Shown: positions 17,403 to 26,325 of the stretch, piece after piece
Layout of the letters: each line of letters starts with the position of its first letter
Numbering within the stretch: the stretch's first letter is position 1
From: Candidatus Gemmiger avistercoris
Lineage (GTDB): Bacteria; Bacillota; Clostridia; Oscillospirales; Ruminococcaceae
Reading direction: 5' to 3'
DNA: 36,653 nt
Assembly (NCBI GenBank): GCA_019116705.1
Contig: DXBF01000006.1
Coordinates: 1 to 36,653 of the forward strand
Notes under the pieces: generated by a model
Database searches by the model: none
The model's input: only the letters and a program-made list of their open reading frames with translations
What the model was told of the DNA's origin: nothing
Translations under genes and position numbers: made by a program

Positions 17403-17576
17403 GTAGGGGCGGCGTGTACGCCGCCCGGGGATGTGGCGGCGGCCCGGAACATTGCGGGCCACGCAAATTTGCACGGCGGGGTACGACCCCGCCCTACGGA
17501 AAACGGGAACACGGCGGCAACGACCGGCGTTCGCAACAAGATAAAATTGCCCGGGCGGCCTGCAGGCCGCCCCTAC
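17403..17576. repeat. REP copies between hydrolase and jag
   Basis: Hairpins at 17403-17426 (stem GGGCGGCG), 17475-17497 (inverted, stem GGCGGGGT) and 17553-17576 (inverted, stem GGGCGGCC with a TGCA centre). Apart from the hydrolase promoter and the jag terminator, nothing else is seen in 17258-17727. Confidence 0.9.
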
Positions 17577-17681
17577 GACCGAACGGAAATTGGAAATTCC
17601 CATTCCAACTTTCAACATCCTTCCCCGGGTTCGTGGAATATCACCACCTGTTTTCCTCCCTGTTTTTTCTTCCTTCTTTAC

Positions 17682-17717
17682 AAAAAAAGGACCGCAGAAA
17701 CCCTCTGCGGTCCTTTT
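17682..17717 (-). terminator. Terminator of the jag-yidC unit
   Basis: AAAAGGACCGCAGA and its complement (14 bp) with an A run at 17682-17688, which is a T run in the leftward transcript. It ends 10 bp from the jag stop. It carries a decayed outer arm of the three-hairpin element (CTTCTTTACAAA). Confidence 0.85.
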
Positions 17718-17727
17718 GGTTTTCCTG

Positions 17728-18849
17728 TTACAGTTCGATCTTGCCGAAGGCGAAATCGTCGCCGTCGTGGATGCGCTCGGTGGCGCGGGGGGCCATGGGC
17801 TTGGCCTCGGGGTCGTAGGGGCGGTCCGCGAACTCACGCGGCGGCACGCTGCTGCGCGGGCCGCCGTAGCGGCGCGGGCCGTCGCGGCGGGGTCCGCGTC
17901 CGCCGCGGCTGCCGCGCTCGCTGCGTTCCCCGCGGTCGTTCCGGCGGCGCGGGCCGCCGTGGCCCCGGCCGGAGGCATGCCGCCCGCCCCGGGCGTTGCG
18001 GGCGTTGTCGCGGTCGGGCAGGTTGCTGGCGTCGGGGTCGGTGGAATAGATCACCACGCGGCGGGCCGGGCCTTCGCCCTTGCTCTCGCTGCGCACGCCC
18101 TCGATGCCCGCCACGGCGGTGTGGATGATATGCCGCTCGTAGGGGTTCATGGGTTCCATCTCATAGTAGCAGCCGGTGCGGATGACCCGCTCCGCGATGC
18201 GCCGCGCCAGGGCGTTGAGGTCGTCCTCCCGCTTGTTGCGGTAGCCGCCCACATCCAGGCCCAGCTTGACGTAGGGGCCTTCCATGCGGTTGACCACCAG
18301 GCTGGCCAGGTAGGACAGGCTCTCCATCGTTTCGCCGCGGCGGCCGATGAGCACGCCCATGTGGCTGCCGCTCACCCGCAGGATGGTGGCCTCGCCCTGC
18401 CTGCAGGCGGTGAAGGAGAAATCCTCCACGCCCATCAGGCGGAAGATCCCGCTCAGGTAGTCCACGGCGGCCTGCAGGCGCGCGTCGGCGGCGATGTCCA
18501 GGGCCACTTCCGTCTCCCCTTCCGGGGCGGCCTGTTCCTCCCCGGCCGGGGCGGCCTGTTCCTCCCCGGCCGGGGCGGCGGGGGATTCCGGGGCCGGGGT
18601 CTCCGGCACCGGGGCGGGGGCCTGTACGGGGGCGGCGGGCGCGGCGACGGGGGCCTCGGGGGCTTCGGGCGCGGCGGGTTCCTCCACCGTCACCCGCACT
18701 TTGGCGGGGATGGTCTTGAAGAATTTGCGGGCCGGGAACTCCAGCACTTCATAGCTCACGTTCAAATCGTCACGGCTGACGCCCAGGGCTTCGCAGGCGG
18801 CTTCCACCGCCGCTTCCACGGTGCGGGCGCTCATTTCAATGCTGCGCAT
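17728..18849 (-). CDS. jag: Jag/KhpB RNA-binding protein
   Basis: A 373-residue KhpB (Jag, SpoIIIJ-associated) protein that binds RNA, often with KhpA. The Jag-N domain covers residues about 1-55 (ending KFFKTIPAKVRV). A Pro/Ala/Glu linker of about 70 residues follows. A KH domain has SHMGVLIGRRGETMESLSYL, where GRRG is the GxxG loop. The R3H domain contains NPYERHIIH. An arginine/glycine-rich tail from about residue 295 (RGGRHASGRGHGGPRRR and more) is longer than in Bacillus. AAGGAGG precedes the ATG. It follows yidC by 12 bp, the usual pairing. Confidence 0.95.
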   Translation of the reverse strand: MRSIEMSARTVEAAVEAACEALGVSRDDLNVSYEVLEFPARKFFKTIPAKVRVTVEEPAAPEAPEAPVAAPAAPVQAPAPVPETPAPESPAAPAGEEQAAPAGEEQAAPEGETEVALDIAADARLQAAVDYLSGIFRLMGVEDFSFTACRQGEATILRVSGSHMGVLIGRRGETMESLSYLASLVVNRMEGPYVKLGLDVGGYRNKREDDLNALARRIAERVIRTGCYYEMEPMNPYERHIIHTAVAGIEGVRSESKGEGPARRVVIYSTDPDASNLPDRDNARNARGGRHASGRGHGGPRRRNDRGERSERGSRGGRGPRRDGPRRYGGPRSSVPPREFADRPYDPEAKPMAPRATERIHDGDDFAFGKIEL

Positions 18850-18861
18850 GGTATACCCTCC

Positions 18862-19881
18862 TTACTGTTGCAACGGAGCAGTCCGTTCATCCTTGTGCAG
18901 TTCGGCGTCGCGTTTGCGCGCCAGTTCCAGGCGCAGCTTGTTGGCCTCGGCGCCGGTGACCTCTCTGGTGACGGTCTGGCCGTCCTCCTCATAGGTCAGG
19001 GTCTTTTTCTTTTTCTTTTCGGCGCGCTTGGCGGCCAGTTCGGCCTCGTACTGGGCCTTGAATTTTTCCGGGTTATAGATGCGGTAGGTCACGAAGCTCT
19101 GCCCGATCTGGAAGATGTTGGACACGCCGTAGTACAGCGAGAAACCGACGGGGGCGTTGAAGCAGAAAGAGACGAACATCAGGTTGGTGATAACCAACAT
19201 GACCTTCATGCTGCCCTGCATCTGGGCGCCCATGCCGGAGAGTTTCTGGGTGATGAAATAGCTGAGGATCATCGTCACGGTGGCGATGACGGGGAACACC
19301 ACGATGGGCGTGAGGTGGAAGCCCGGGATGTCGCACATATCCATGCCGAAGAACATGGTGTTGAAGTTGCGGATCTCCTCGACGATGTCGGCCGGGATGA
19401 TGGACGGGTCGATGACCGCGCCGTTGTGGATGGCCTGGATCAGCGCGGTCTGCATGGTGGAGGTGTTGGCGGTGGCCAGGCCGATGGCCTCACAGGCGGC
19501 CTTGACGGCGGAATCCGAGACGCCGAAGATGTAGTGCACGGGGTAGTACACCACGCCCAGGAAGCCGAACAGCACCAGCATGGTCAGCAGCATGGGCAGG
19601 CAGCCGGCCATGGGGTTGAAGCCGTGTTCCTGCTGCAGCTTGAGCAGTTCCTCCTGCTGTTTCTGCTGGTTGTTCTTGTACTTCTGCTGGATCTCGTTCA
19701 TCAGCGGCTGGAACACCGACATCTTGGCCATGGATTTCTGCTGGTGGATGGCCAGCGGAAAGAGCAGCAGCTTCAGAATGATGGTGGCGACTACCATCGT
19801 CGCCGCGTAGTTGCCGATGAAGGAGTAGAGCAGCTTCACCAGCGGGCCAATCAGGACGGCCAGAAAGTAGAAAATTTGCAT
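18862..19881 (-). CDS. yidC: Membrane protein insertase YidC
   Basis: A 339-residue YidC/Oxa1 insertase that places proteins in the membrane with or without Sec. The first membrane segment starts directly at the N-terminus (MQIFYFLAVLIGPLVKLLYS), with no lipobox. NYAATMVVATIILKLLLFPL carries the conserved core, including the positively charged Lys in the groove. A charged hairpin with QQKYKNNQQKQQEE follows, then further helices and a basic tail (KRAEKKKKK). The ribosome binding site is weak (TGGA). A cluster of REPs separates it from yidD, an unusual break in a normally tight operon. Confidence 0.95.
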   Translation of the reverse strand: MQIFYFLAVLIGPLVKLLYSFIGNYAATMVVATIILKLLLFPLAIHQQKSMAKMSVFQPLMNEIQQKYKNNQQKQQEELLKLQQEHGFNPMAGCLPMLLTMLVLFGFLGVVYYPVHYIFGVSDSAVKAACEAIGLATANTSTMQTALIQAIHNGAVIDPSIIPADIVEEIRNFNTMFFGMDMCDIPGFHLTPIVVFPVIATVTMILSYFITQKLSGMGAQMQGSMKVMLVITNLMFVSFCFNAPVGFSLYYGVSNIFQIGQSFVTYRIYNPEKFKAQYEAELAAKRAEKKKKKTLTYEEDGQTVTREVTGAEANKLRLELARKRDAELHKDERTAPLQQ

Positions 19882-19997
19882 ATCGTATCCATTCTGCCCC
19901 GGCTGCGCCCGGAACCTGTATTTTAACGTGGGTCTCTGCGGCGCAGCGCAAAGACATGAGTGGCGGAAGAAAAAAGATATGTAAAAAAGAGCGGGGA

Positions 19998-20240
19998 GGG
20001 CGGCGTACACGCCGCCCCTACGTCTACAGGAAAACCGGGCGGTGTGCGGGAAACGCTGCGTCTGCCGGGGCGTTCCTGCGGCGGGGTCAAAACCCCGCCC
20101 TACAAACTGACGGAAATTGCGAATCCAAATTGTAAATGCCCAATTTCCGTCTGGCCGTAGGGGCGGTTTTTCCAAAACACAGACGTTCCGGGCCTGCCGC
20201 CTTGTTTCGTTATTCCGTAGGGCGGGGTCTTGACCCCGCC
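19998..20240. repeat. REP copies between yidC and yidD
   Basis: Hairpins at 19998-20021 (inverted), 20080-20103 (inverted), a truncated foot and half stem at 20157-20175, and 20217-20240. They occupy most of the 400-bp yidC-yidD gap (19882-20280), where I see no gene. Confidence 0.9.
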
Positions 20241-20280
20241 GTGGGGAGTTGCCTTGCCTGCAACGTTCCGGGCTCCCCCC

Positions 20281-20535
20281 TCACCCTCTGGTCAGGCGGC
20301 GTTCGTCGCTGACCCACCGCCCCCTGGGGGGCACCGGGTCAAAGCCGAACTTGCACAGGGGATTGCACCGCAAAAGCCGCCAGGCCGTGAGCAGCAGGCC
20401 CTTGCACAGCCCGTGGACGGCCAGCGCCTGCATGGCGTACTCGCTGCAGGTGGGGATGAAGCGGCAGTGGTGGCCCAGCAGCGGGCTGATCCACCGCTTG
20501 TACCCCCGCAGCAGCGCGATGAGCAGCCGGGTCAT
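20281..20535 (-). CDS. yidD: Membrane protein insertion efficiency factor YidD
   Basis: An 84-residue YidD, a small membrane-associated protein that assists YidC insertion. The family signature is clear: [29 protein letters not shown] with its conserved cysteines, and [16 protein letters not shown]. The start ATG overlaps the rnpA stop (ATGA), as is usual. The length is normal. Confidence 0.96.
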   Translation of the reverse strand: MTRLLIALLRGYKRWISPLLGHHCRFIPTCSEYAMQALAVHGLCKGLLLTAWRLLRCNPLCKFGFDPVPPRGRWVSDERRLTRG

Positions 20536-20879
20536 TGGGGGTTTTGCAGGTCCGGCAGGCCCGCCTTGGCCAACAGTTTGGCCAGCGTTTTGCTCAGCTG
20601 GGTGCTCTTGAGGCGGGGCGTCTGGGCGCGCGCCACCAGTATTATATCATATCCTCCGCAATTTGGCGAGAGGTGTTCCCGCAGCGCTTCCCGCATGACG
20701 CGCCGCGCGCGGTTGCGCTGCACGGCGTGGCCCACCTTTTTGGTGGCGGTCAGGCCCACCCGGGTCACGCCGGCGCGGTTTTTGGCCACGTACAGCACCA
20801 CATGGGGGTGCACGTAGCTTTTGCCGCGGCCATACACGCGGTTATACTGCCAGTTTCGGTTCAGCGTGCGGTAACGCAT
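20532..20879 (-). CDS. rnpA: Ribonuclease P protein component
   Basis: A 115-residue protein subunit of RNase P, which helps the RNA subunit cut 5' leaders from pre-tRNA. The RNR signature is [18 protein letters not shown] near residue 60, after [12 protein letters not shown]. The start at 20879 has AAAGGAGG nine bases before; earlier in-frame codons run into repeat-like sequence. It lies 220 bp downstream of rpmH with a terminator-like hairpin between them, so some transcripts may stop after rpmH. Confidence 0.95.
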   Translation of the reverse strand: MRYRTLNRNWQYNRVYGRGKSYVHPHVVLYVAKNRAGVTRVGLTATKKVGHAVQRNRARRVMREALREHLSPNCGGYDIILVARAQTPRLKSTQLSKTLAKLLAKAGLPDLQNPQ

Positions 20880-20908
20880 GCCCAGCCGCCTCCTTTCCGC
20901 GGGGTCCG

Positions 20909-20929
20909 GGTCCTTTCGACGAAAGGACC
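20909..20929. repeat. Lone outer arm of three-hairpin element
   Basis: GGTCCTTTC-GAC-GAAAGGACC palindrome just upstream of the rnpA ribosome binding site, followed by GAAGCAATTTT as in element spacers. It could fold in the rnpA leader. Confidence 0.5.
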
Positions 20930-21014
20930 GAAGCAATTTTACCATGCTTTTCCGTTCGTGGGCTCTTGCAGGAAACGTTCCTTGCCTGCTTTCGCCAGGA
21001 AAGCGGGATACTCT

Positions 21015-21050
21015 GAAAAAAGGGCTGCTGACCATTATCAGCAACCCTTT
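21015..21050 (-). terminator. Attenuator-like terminator between rpmH and rnpA
   Basis: AAGGGTTGCTGA pairs with TCAGCAGCCCTT (minus strand) followed by a T run. Partial termination here would lower rnpA relative to rpmH, in keeping with the greater need for L34. Confidence 0.75.
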
Positions 21051-21100
21051 CCTAATTCAAAGATCATCGGCCCTTTTGAAACAAGGCCGCGCGGCCCTGC

Positions 21101-21235
21101 TTACACCGTCAGGCTCTTGCGGCCCTTGGCACGGCGGCGGGCCAGCACTTTGCGGCCGTTCTTGGTGCTCATACGCTGCAGGAAACCATGCACGCGGCTG
21201 CGCTGACGCTTCTTGGGCTGGAAAGTACGCTTCAT
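21101..21235 (-). CDS. rpmH: 50S ribosomal protein L34
   Basis: A 44-residue L34 with the full family pattern: [18 protein letters not shown], then [19 protein letters not shown] and a short tail SLTV. GGAGG precedes the ATG. It is first in the leftward rpmH-rnpA-yidD-yidC-jag cluster, transcribed away from the origin. The leader contains a hairpin GTATGGG / CCCATAC (21262-21290). Confidence 0.97.
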   Translation of the reverse strand: MKRTFQPKKRQRSRVHGFLQRMSTKNGRKVLARRRAKGRKSLTV

Positions 21236-21313
21236 TTTTCATTCCTCCTGTTAAGATCCCGGTATGGGCGGTTTCGTGGCTAAACCCATACAGGGGCAGC
21301 CTTGCAGTCTTAG

Positions 21314-21343
21314 ATTATACGCGATACAAAGGGCCTTTGTCAA
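21314..21343 (-). promoter_or_regulatory. rpmH promoter
   Basis: Perfect consensus boxes on the minus strand: TTGACA (21343-21338) and TATAAT (21319-21314) with an 18-bp spacer. This should be a strong housekeeping promoter for the L34 cluster. Confidence 0.85.
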
Positions 21344-21517
21344 GGGTTTTCCGCAATTTTATTCGCCGGAACGTACAGTTGTGGTTTTCTTCCGGCCCCT
21401 CCCCCATATTTGGTGGCCCTTTTTGCGGAAACCCGCCCCTTTTGTTCGGAATATCCGTAAGGCCGCGCCGGGGATGCGGCGGCAGGCGGGAAATTTGCGG
21501 GTCACGCAAAATCCCAC

Positions 21518-21696
21518 GGCGGGGTCAAGACCCCGCCCTACAGGGCGCGGGAACGGGGATACAGCACCGCGCGTTCACGGCAAAATAAAATTGCACGGGC
21601 GGCCTGCAGGCCGCCCCTACGACCGAACGGGAATTGGTATTTACGATTTTGTTCGCAATTTCCGTAAAACCGTAGGGCGCGCGTCTTGACCGCGCC
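21518..21696. repeat. REP copies between rpmH and dnaA
   Basis: Hairpins at 21518-21541 (inverted, stem GGCGGGGT), 21597-21620 (inverted, stem GGGCGGCC) and 21672-21696 (stem GGCGCG). No DnaA-box cluster is seen in 21236-21907, so this gap looks like regulatory and repeat DNA rather than the main origin. Confidence 0.9.
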
Positions 21697-21802
21697 GGGC
21701 AACGTCCCGGCAGGCAGGAACACCCCGGGCACCCCCCGCCCAATCCTTCCCGTTTTGTGTCCGGGAAAAGAAAAATTTTCCCTACTTTATTATAATAGGG
21801 TG

Positions 21803-21831
21803 TTGTTTTGCGCCCCTTTTTGTGGTATACT
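21803..21831 (+). promoter_or_regulatory. Probable dnaA promoter
   Basis: TTGTTT (21803-21808), 17 bp, TATACT (21826-21831), about 75 bp before dnaA. A second TATAAT lies at 21790-21795 without a clear -35. Confidence 0.6.
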
Positions 21832-21907
21832 GTATGTAATATTTCTGCGCCCAGCCTTTTGCGGTCCGGGCGCGATTTTTAACAGGAAGTGGGGAATATC
21901 GTAAGTC

Positions 21908-23218
21908 ATGGATTCCATCAACGACGTATTGGACGCGGCCAAGGCCTACTGCCGTGAACATACTGCCGAGGCAACCTATCAATATTATATCAGCGACATC
22001 AAGGCCGTCAGCTTTGAAAATTCCCGCACCATCACGCTGGAGATCCGCAACGCCTTCATCATGGGCATCGTGTCGGACCGGTACACGGCGCTGCTGCAGG
22101 ACGCTTTCAAATCGGTGCTGGGTTTCGATGTAGAGCTCGCCTTCGTGACCCCCAAGAAGGAGGAAGAGCCCGAAAAACCCAAGATGGACGAAAAACTGCT
22201 GCCCAGCGGCCGGTACGACTTCACCTTTGAGAATTTCATCAAAGGCCCGTCCAACCAGTTCGCCTATGCGGCGGCGCAGGCGGTGGCGGCGAACCCGTCG
22301 GGGGCGTACAACCCGCTGTTCATCTACGGGCCGTCGGGGCTGGGCAAGACCCATCTGCTGAACGCCATCCAGATCGAGATCAAGAAGAACCACCCGGACT
22401 TCAACATCGTCTATGTGGACTGCGAGATGTTCACCAATGAGATCATCACGGCGGTCAAGACCGCCACCACCGAGCAGTTCCGGCAGAAATACCGGCAGGC
22501 GGACGTGCTGCTGATCGACGACATCCAGTTCCTGGCGGGCAAGGAGAGCACGCAGGAGGAGTTTTTCCACACCTTCAACACGCTGCACAACGACGGGCGG
22601 CAGATCGTCATTGCGTCGGACCGTCCCGCCAAAGAGATCAAGAGCCTGGAGGAGCGCCTGCGCACCCGGTTCGAGTGGGGCCTGACGGCGGACATCCAGC
22701 CGCCGGATTTTGAGACGCGCGTGGCCATCGTCAAGCGCAAGGCGGAGCTGCTGAACCTGGACCTGCCCGACGACGTGGCGGAGTACATCGCCAATCATCT
22801 GAAACAGAACATCCGCCAGCTGGAAGGCGCGGTGAAAAAGCTCAACGCCTATTACATGCTGGAGGGCATCGCCCCCTGCATCGGCGTGACGACCACCGCC
22901 ATCAAGGATACCCTCAACGACAGCCAGCCCATCCCGGTGACCATTGAGAAGATCCTCAACGAAGTGGCCCGCACCTACAATGTGATGCCCGCGGACATCC
23001 GCGGCAAAAAGCGCAACGCCAACGTCAGCGCCGCGCGGCAGATGACCATGTACATCATCCGCGAAGTGACCGGCATGAGCATGGAGGCTATCGGGCAGGA
23101 GTTCCAGCGCGACCATTCCACGGTGGTGTATTCCATCAAGACGATGGCCGAAAACATCACCAGGGACCAGCACTTAAAAGAAATGTGCAGCGACATCATC
23201 AAGAACGTCCGCACCTGA
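21908..23218 (+). CDS. dnaA: Chromosomal replication initiator protein DnaA
   Basis: A 436-residue DnaA, the ATP-bound initiator that melts oriC. Domain I is residues about 1-80, followed by a short linker (KKEEEPEKPK). The AAA+ domain has YGPSGLGKTH (Walker A, about 139-148) and LLIDDIQFLAGKES (Walker B, about 200). The C-terminal DNA-binding domain ends with the signature QEFQRDHSTVVYS near residue 400. The start follows a rather distant GGAAGTGGGG. It leads the rightward replication cluster. Two three-hairpin elements follow the stop in tandem. Confidence 0.98.
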   Translation: MDSINDVLDAAKAYCREHTAEATYQYYISDIKAVSFENSRTITLEIRNAFIMGIVSDRYTALLQDAFKSVLGFDVELAFVTPKKEEEPEKPKMDEKLLPSGRYDFTFENFIKGPSNQFAYAAAQAVAANPSGAYNPLFIYGPSGLGKTHLLNAIQIEIKKNHPDFNIVYVDCEMFTNEIITAVKTATTEQFRQKYRQADVLLIDDIQFLAGKESTQEEFFHTFNTLHNDGRQIVIASDRPAKEIKSLEERLRTRFEWGLTADIQPPDFETRVAIVKRKAELLNLDLPDDVAEYIANHLKQNIRQLEGAVKKLNAYYMLEGIAPCIGVTTTAIKDTLNDSQPIPVTIEKILNEVARTYNVMPADIRGKKRNANVSAARQMTMYIIREVTGMSMEAIGQEFQRDHSTVVYSIKTMAENITRDQHLKEMCSDIIKNVRT

Positions 23219-23219
23219 G

Positions 23220-23322
23220 TTCCTTCTTTACAAAGAAAGAACCAAAGAAATTCCAATAAAAATCGCACGAAGTGCGATTTTGGATAAAAGTTCTTTGCCC
23301 GCTTTCTTACAAGAAAGCGGAA
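23220..23322 (+). repeat. Three-hairpin element after dnaA, copy 1
   Basis: Outer arm 1 TTCCTTCTTTAC-AAAGAAAGAA, core AATCGCAC-GA-AGTGCGATT with T run, and outer arm 2 CCGCTTTCTTACAAGAAAGCGG. It begins directly after the dnaA stop. Both the core and arm 2 stems differ from other copies but keep pairing. Confidence 0.85.
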
Positions 23323-23342
23323 CACCGCAAATAGTCCGCTTT

Positions 23343-23444
23343 GTTCCTTCTTTACAAAGAAGGAACCGAAGAAATTCCAACCAAAACGCACGTACGTGCG
23401 TTTTAATTGAAAGTTCTTTGCCTACTTTCTTTCAAGAAAGTAGG
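23343..23444 (+). repeat. Three-hairpin element after dnaA, copy 2
   Basis: Outer arm 1 GTTCCTTCTTTAC-AAAGAAGGAAC, core AACGCACGTACGTGCGTT, and outer arm 2 CCTACTTTCTT-TC-AAGAAAGTAGG. It lies in tandem with copy 1 and ends one base before a DnaA-box-like site. Confidence 0.85.
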
Positions 23445-23711
23445 TTATCAACAGAGTTTTGCCTTTTCAACGGTGCGTTTTCAAGGCCCCCTGTGCAAAA
23501 CCCCGGGTTTTCCCCTTTTTCCACCATCCTTTGCACCGGCCCGTCTTGAAAATCCAACCGCCTTTTTCCGCGGCGGCGTCGCATCCGCGCCACTTTTCCA
23601 CCGTTTTCACACCCCCTACTACTACTACGGGAATAGTTACTAGTTTCTGCAACCAAAACCATCCAGACGGACGGAAGAAAAGGGCTCCCAACCCCCTGTT
23701 TTTGTGGAAAA
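23445..23711. other. Probable oriC (DnaA-box and trio region)
   Basis: In the dnaA-dnaN gap there are four DnaA-box-like 9-mers: TTATCAACA (23445-23453), TTTTCCACC (23517-23525 and 23594-23602) and TTTTCCACA on the minus strand (23711-23703). A perfect trinucleotide run lies at 23616-23628 (CTACTACTACTAC, that is TAG repeats on the other strand), followed by AT-richer GAATAGTTACTAGTTTC. TAG-type trios beside DnaA boxes are part of the basal unwinding system known from Bacillus. None of the boxes is the exact TTATCCACA consensus. No gene is seen in the gap. Confidence 0.6.
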
Positions 23712-23812
23712 GCAAATAGAGCAATCCCAACGATCGCCGCCCCTGCCCTGGATTCTACAAAACGTATACTTTCTGCACACGAACCATCCTGACTCTTGAG
23801 AAAGGAACCGTC

Positions 23813-24922
23813 ATGAAATTTGAATGTGAAAAGACGCTGCTGGCGTCCGCGATCGAGGGCGTGTCCCGCGCCATCACCAACCGTTCCGCGATCCCGGTGC
23901 TGGAAGGCGTCTACCTGAAAGCCGAGGGGTTCAACCTGACCCTCACCGGCTATGACATGGAAATGGGCATCACCACCACCATCGAATGTAACGTGCTGGT
24001 CCCCGGCGAGACCGTGCTGGAAGCCAAACTGCTGCTGTCGATGGTCAGCCGGATGCCCGCGGGCGATGTGCGCATCGAACTGACCGACGAGGGCCAGGCC
24101 ATCATCAGCGGCGGCGTGGCGGAGTTCGAGATCCCGGCGCTCAACGCCTCCGACTACCCCAGCCTGCCGGTGACGGGGGCCGACAATACCATGACCATCC
24201 CCACCTCCATGATGCGGGAACTGATCGAAAAGACCATCTACGCCGTCAGCCAGGACGACAAAAAGCCCGCCCATACCGGCGAACTGTTCGTCATTGAACC
24301 GGGCAGCCTGACCATCGTGGCGCTGGACGGCTACCGTCTGGCCATCATCCAGCGGGACGTGGAATGCACGCGCGACATCCGCATCATCATCCCCGCCAAG
24401 ACGCTGCAGGAACTCTTGAAGATCCTGGGCGGGCCGGAGGACCCCGTCAAGATCGACGCCAACCGCCGCTACGTGGTGTTCACCACCAACGGCTACACCA
24501 TCATGAGCCGCCTGATCGAAGGCGATTTCCTCAGCTATGAGACCGTCATCCCCAAGGAAAAACGCACCCGGGTCGTCGTGGACTGCCGCACCTTCATCAA
24601 CGTCATCGAGCGCTGCAGCCTCATCATCACCGAACGGCTGAAAAACCCGCTGCGCATCACCTTTGCGGAGGACAAGATCACCGTGCGCTGCCAGACGCCG
24701 CTGGGCAAGGTGGTGGACGAGTTCCCGCCCGTGAAGCTGGAAGGCGACCCGGTGGAGATCGGCTTCAACAACCGTTATCTGCTGGACGCGCTGCGCTACT
24801 CCAAGTGCGAGCGCATGGCGCTGGAGATCAACGGCCCGTTAAGCCCCGTGAAACTGCTGCCCGAGGAAGGCAAGGACTTCATCTACCTGGTGCTGCCGGT
24901 GCGCTTCAAGAACGAGGGGTGA
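23813..24922 (+). CDS. dnaN: DNA polymerase III beta sliding clamp
   Basis: A 369-residue beta clamp that rings DNA and tethers the polymerase. Three repeated clamp domains are visible: residues 1-120 starting [14 protein letters not shown]; about 128-245 with ALDGYRLAI; and about 250-369, ending in the typical [18 protein letters not shown] precedes the ATG. A TATACT -10 box lies at 23765-23770. Four bases separate it from the S4-domain gene. Confidence 0.98.
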   Translation: MKFECEKTLLASAIEGVSRAITNRSAIPVLEGVYLKAEGFNLTLTGYDMEMGITTTIECNVLVPGETVLEAKLLLSMVSRMPAGDVRIELTDEGQAIISGGVAEFEIPALNASDYPSLPVTGADNTMTIPTSMMRELIEKTIYAVSQDDKKPAHTGELFVIEPGSLTIVALDGYRLAIIQRDVECTRDIRIIIPAKTLQELLKILGGPEDPVKIDANRRYVVFTTNGYTIMSRLIEGDFLSYETVIPKEKRTRVVVDCRTFINVIERCSLIITERLKNPLRITFAEDKITVRCQTPLGKVVDEFPPVKLEGDPVEIGFNNRYLLDALRYSKCERMALEINGPLSPVKLLPEEGKDFIYLVLPVRFKNEG

Positions 24923-24926
24923 ACCC

Positions 24927-25142
24927 ATGGACAAAATTCGCATCCATACCGAATTCATCAAGCTGGACGCCCTGCTGAAATTTGCGGGCCTGTGCGAGAC
25001 CGGCGGCGAAGCCAAGGAACTGATCCAGGCCGGGGCCGTGACCGTCAACGGCGAAGTGTGCACGATGCGGGGCAAAAAATGCCGCGCCGGGGACGTGGTG
25101 GAACTGGACGGCCGCGCCGTGCAGGTCGCGGAGGGTTCCTGA
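24927..25142 (+). CDS. rlbA: S4 domain protein RlbA/YaaA
   Basis: A 71-residue S4-domain RNA-binding protein of the YaaA/RlbA type, always found between dnaN and recF in Firmicutes. The S4 fold is visible as [21 protein letters not shown], then [25 protein letters not shown]. Its proposed role is in ribosome biogenesis or maintenance. The stop overlaps the recF start by one base (TGATG). Confidence 0.93.
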   Translation: MDKIRIHTEFIKLDALLKFAGLCETGGEAKELIQAGAVTVNGEVCTMRGKKCRAGDVVELDGRAVQVAEGS

Positions 25143-26245
25143 TGCGGCTTGCCCATCTGGAACTGACCGACCACCGCAACCTGGCCCACGCCGTGCTGGA
25201 CCCCGACCCCCACCTGACGGTGCTGTGCGGGCCCAACGGCCAGGGCAAGACCAATTTGCTGGAAGCCGTCTGGCTGCTGACCGGGGGCAAGAGTTTCCGC
25301 GGCAGCAGGGACGCCGAGCTGATCCGCCGCGGGTGCGCGTTCTCGGTCGTGGAAGGCGTTTTCGAGAGCGGCGGCAGCGAAAAGACCATCCGCCTGACGG
25401 TGGGCAGCAAGGGCAGCCAGCGCCCCGGGCGCACGGCGAAACTCAACGGCGCCGACCAGGGCCGCGCGGCGGCGCTGGCCGGAAATTTCCAGGCCGTGGT
25501 GTTCGAGCCGGACCTGCTGGCGCTGGTCAAGGGCGGGCCGGAAGGGCGGCGGCGGTTCCTGGACGCGGCCCTGTGCCAGATCTACCGGCCTTATCTGGTG
25601 GCGCTGCGGCGCTATATGCGGCTGGTGGCGCAGAAAAACGCCCTGCTCAAAAGCTACGACATCACCCCCAACGCCGGCCTGCTGCTGGACGCCTACAACG
25701 AGCAGCTGGCGGGGTACGGCGGGCAGATCATGGCCCACCGGCAGCGCTTTACCGACGCGCTGGCCCCGGCGGCCGCCGCCAACTACGGCGAGATCTCCCA
25801 CGGGGCCGAGGCGTTCACGCTGCGGTATCTCTGCTGCGCGGAAGCCCCCACGGGGCAGGCGCTGGCCGAAAAGCTGGCGGCGGTGCGGGGCAGCGAACTG
25901 CGGGCGGGGTTCTGCCTGGCGGGCCCTCACCGGGAGGACCTGGACCTGCAGCTGGACGGCCAGCCCGCGCGGGTGTACGGCAGCCAGGGCCAGCAGCGCA
26001 GCTGCGTGCTGGCGATGAAGCTGGCGGAAGCCACGGTGGCGGGCGAACTGTTCGGGGAACACCCGGTGCTGCTGCTGGACGACGTGCTCAGCGAACTGGA
26101 CGACGACCGGCAGACCTACCTGCTGACGCGGATGGGCGAGCACCAGACCATCGTCACCACCTGCGACACGGCGGCCTTCGCCCGCACGAACGGCAAGATC
26201 GTGTATGTCAAGGGCGGCCAGGCATCGGAAACGCCCTTTGCCTAG
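25142..26245 (+). CDS. recF: DNA replication and repair protein RecF
   Basis: A 367-residue SMC-like ATPase that loads RecA at gaps with RecO and RecR. Walker A GPNGQGKT is at residues 30-37. The signature GSQGQQRSCVLAMKLAE lies near 280. Walker B with VLLLDDVLSELDDDR is near 315. The normal length is kept. It overlaps rlbA by one base. A long REP array follows, separating it from remB. Confidence 0.97.
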   Translation: MRLAHLELTDHRNLAHAVLDPDPHLTVLCGPNGQGKTNLLEAVWLLTGGKSFRGSRDAELIRRGCAFSVVEGVFESGGSEKTIRLTVGSKGSQRPGRTAKLNGADQGRAAALAGNFQAVVFEPDLLALVKGGPEGRRRFLDAALCQIYRPYLVALRRYMRLVAQKNALLKSYDITPNAGLLLDAYNEQLAGYGGQIMAHRQRFTDALAPAAAANYGEISHGAEAFTLRYLCCAEAPTGQALAEKLAAVRGSELRAGFCLAGPHREDLDLQLDGQPARVYGSQGQQRSCVLAMKLAEATVAGELFGEHPVLLLDDVLSELDDDRQTYLLTRMGEHQTIVTTCDTAAFARTNGKIVYVKGGQASETPFA

Positions 26246-26325
26246 GCGCGGCAACAGCGTATCCATGTTCCATGGGGCGGGGGTTTGTGTGACCCGCAAA
26301 TTTCCTGCCTGCCGGGACGTTGTCC

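Noticed and set aside
21236-21907. Main oriC in the rpmH-dnaA gap
   Set aside because: No DnaA-box cluster was found; the gap holds promoters and REPs. The dnaA-dnaN gap fits better.
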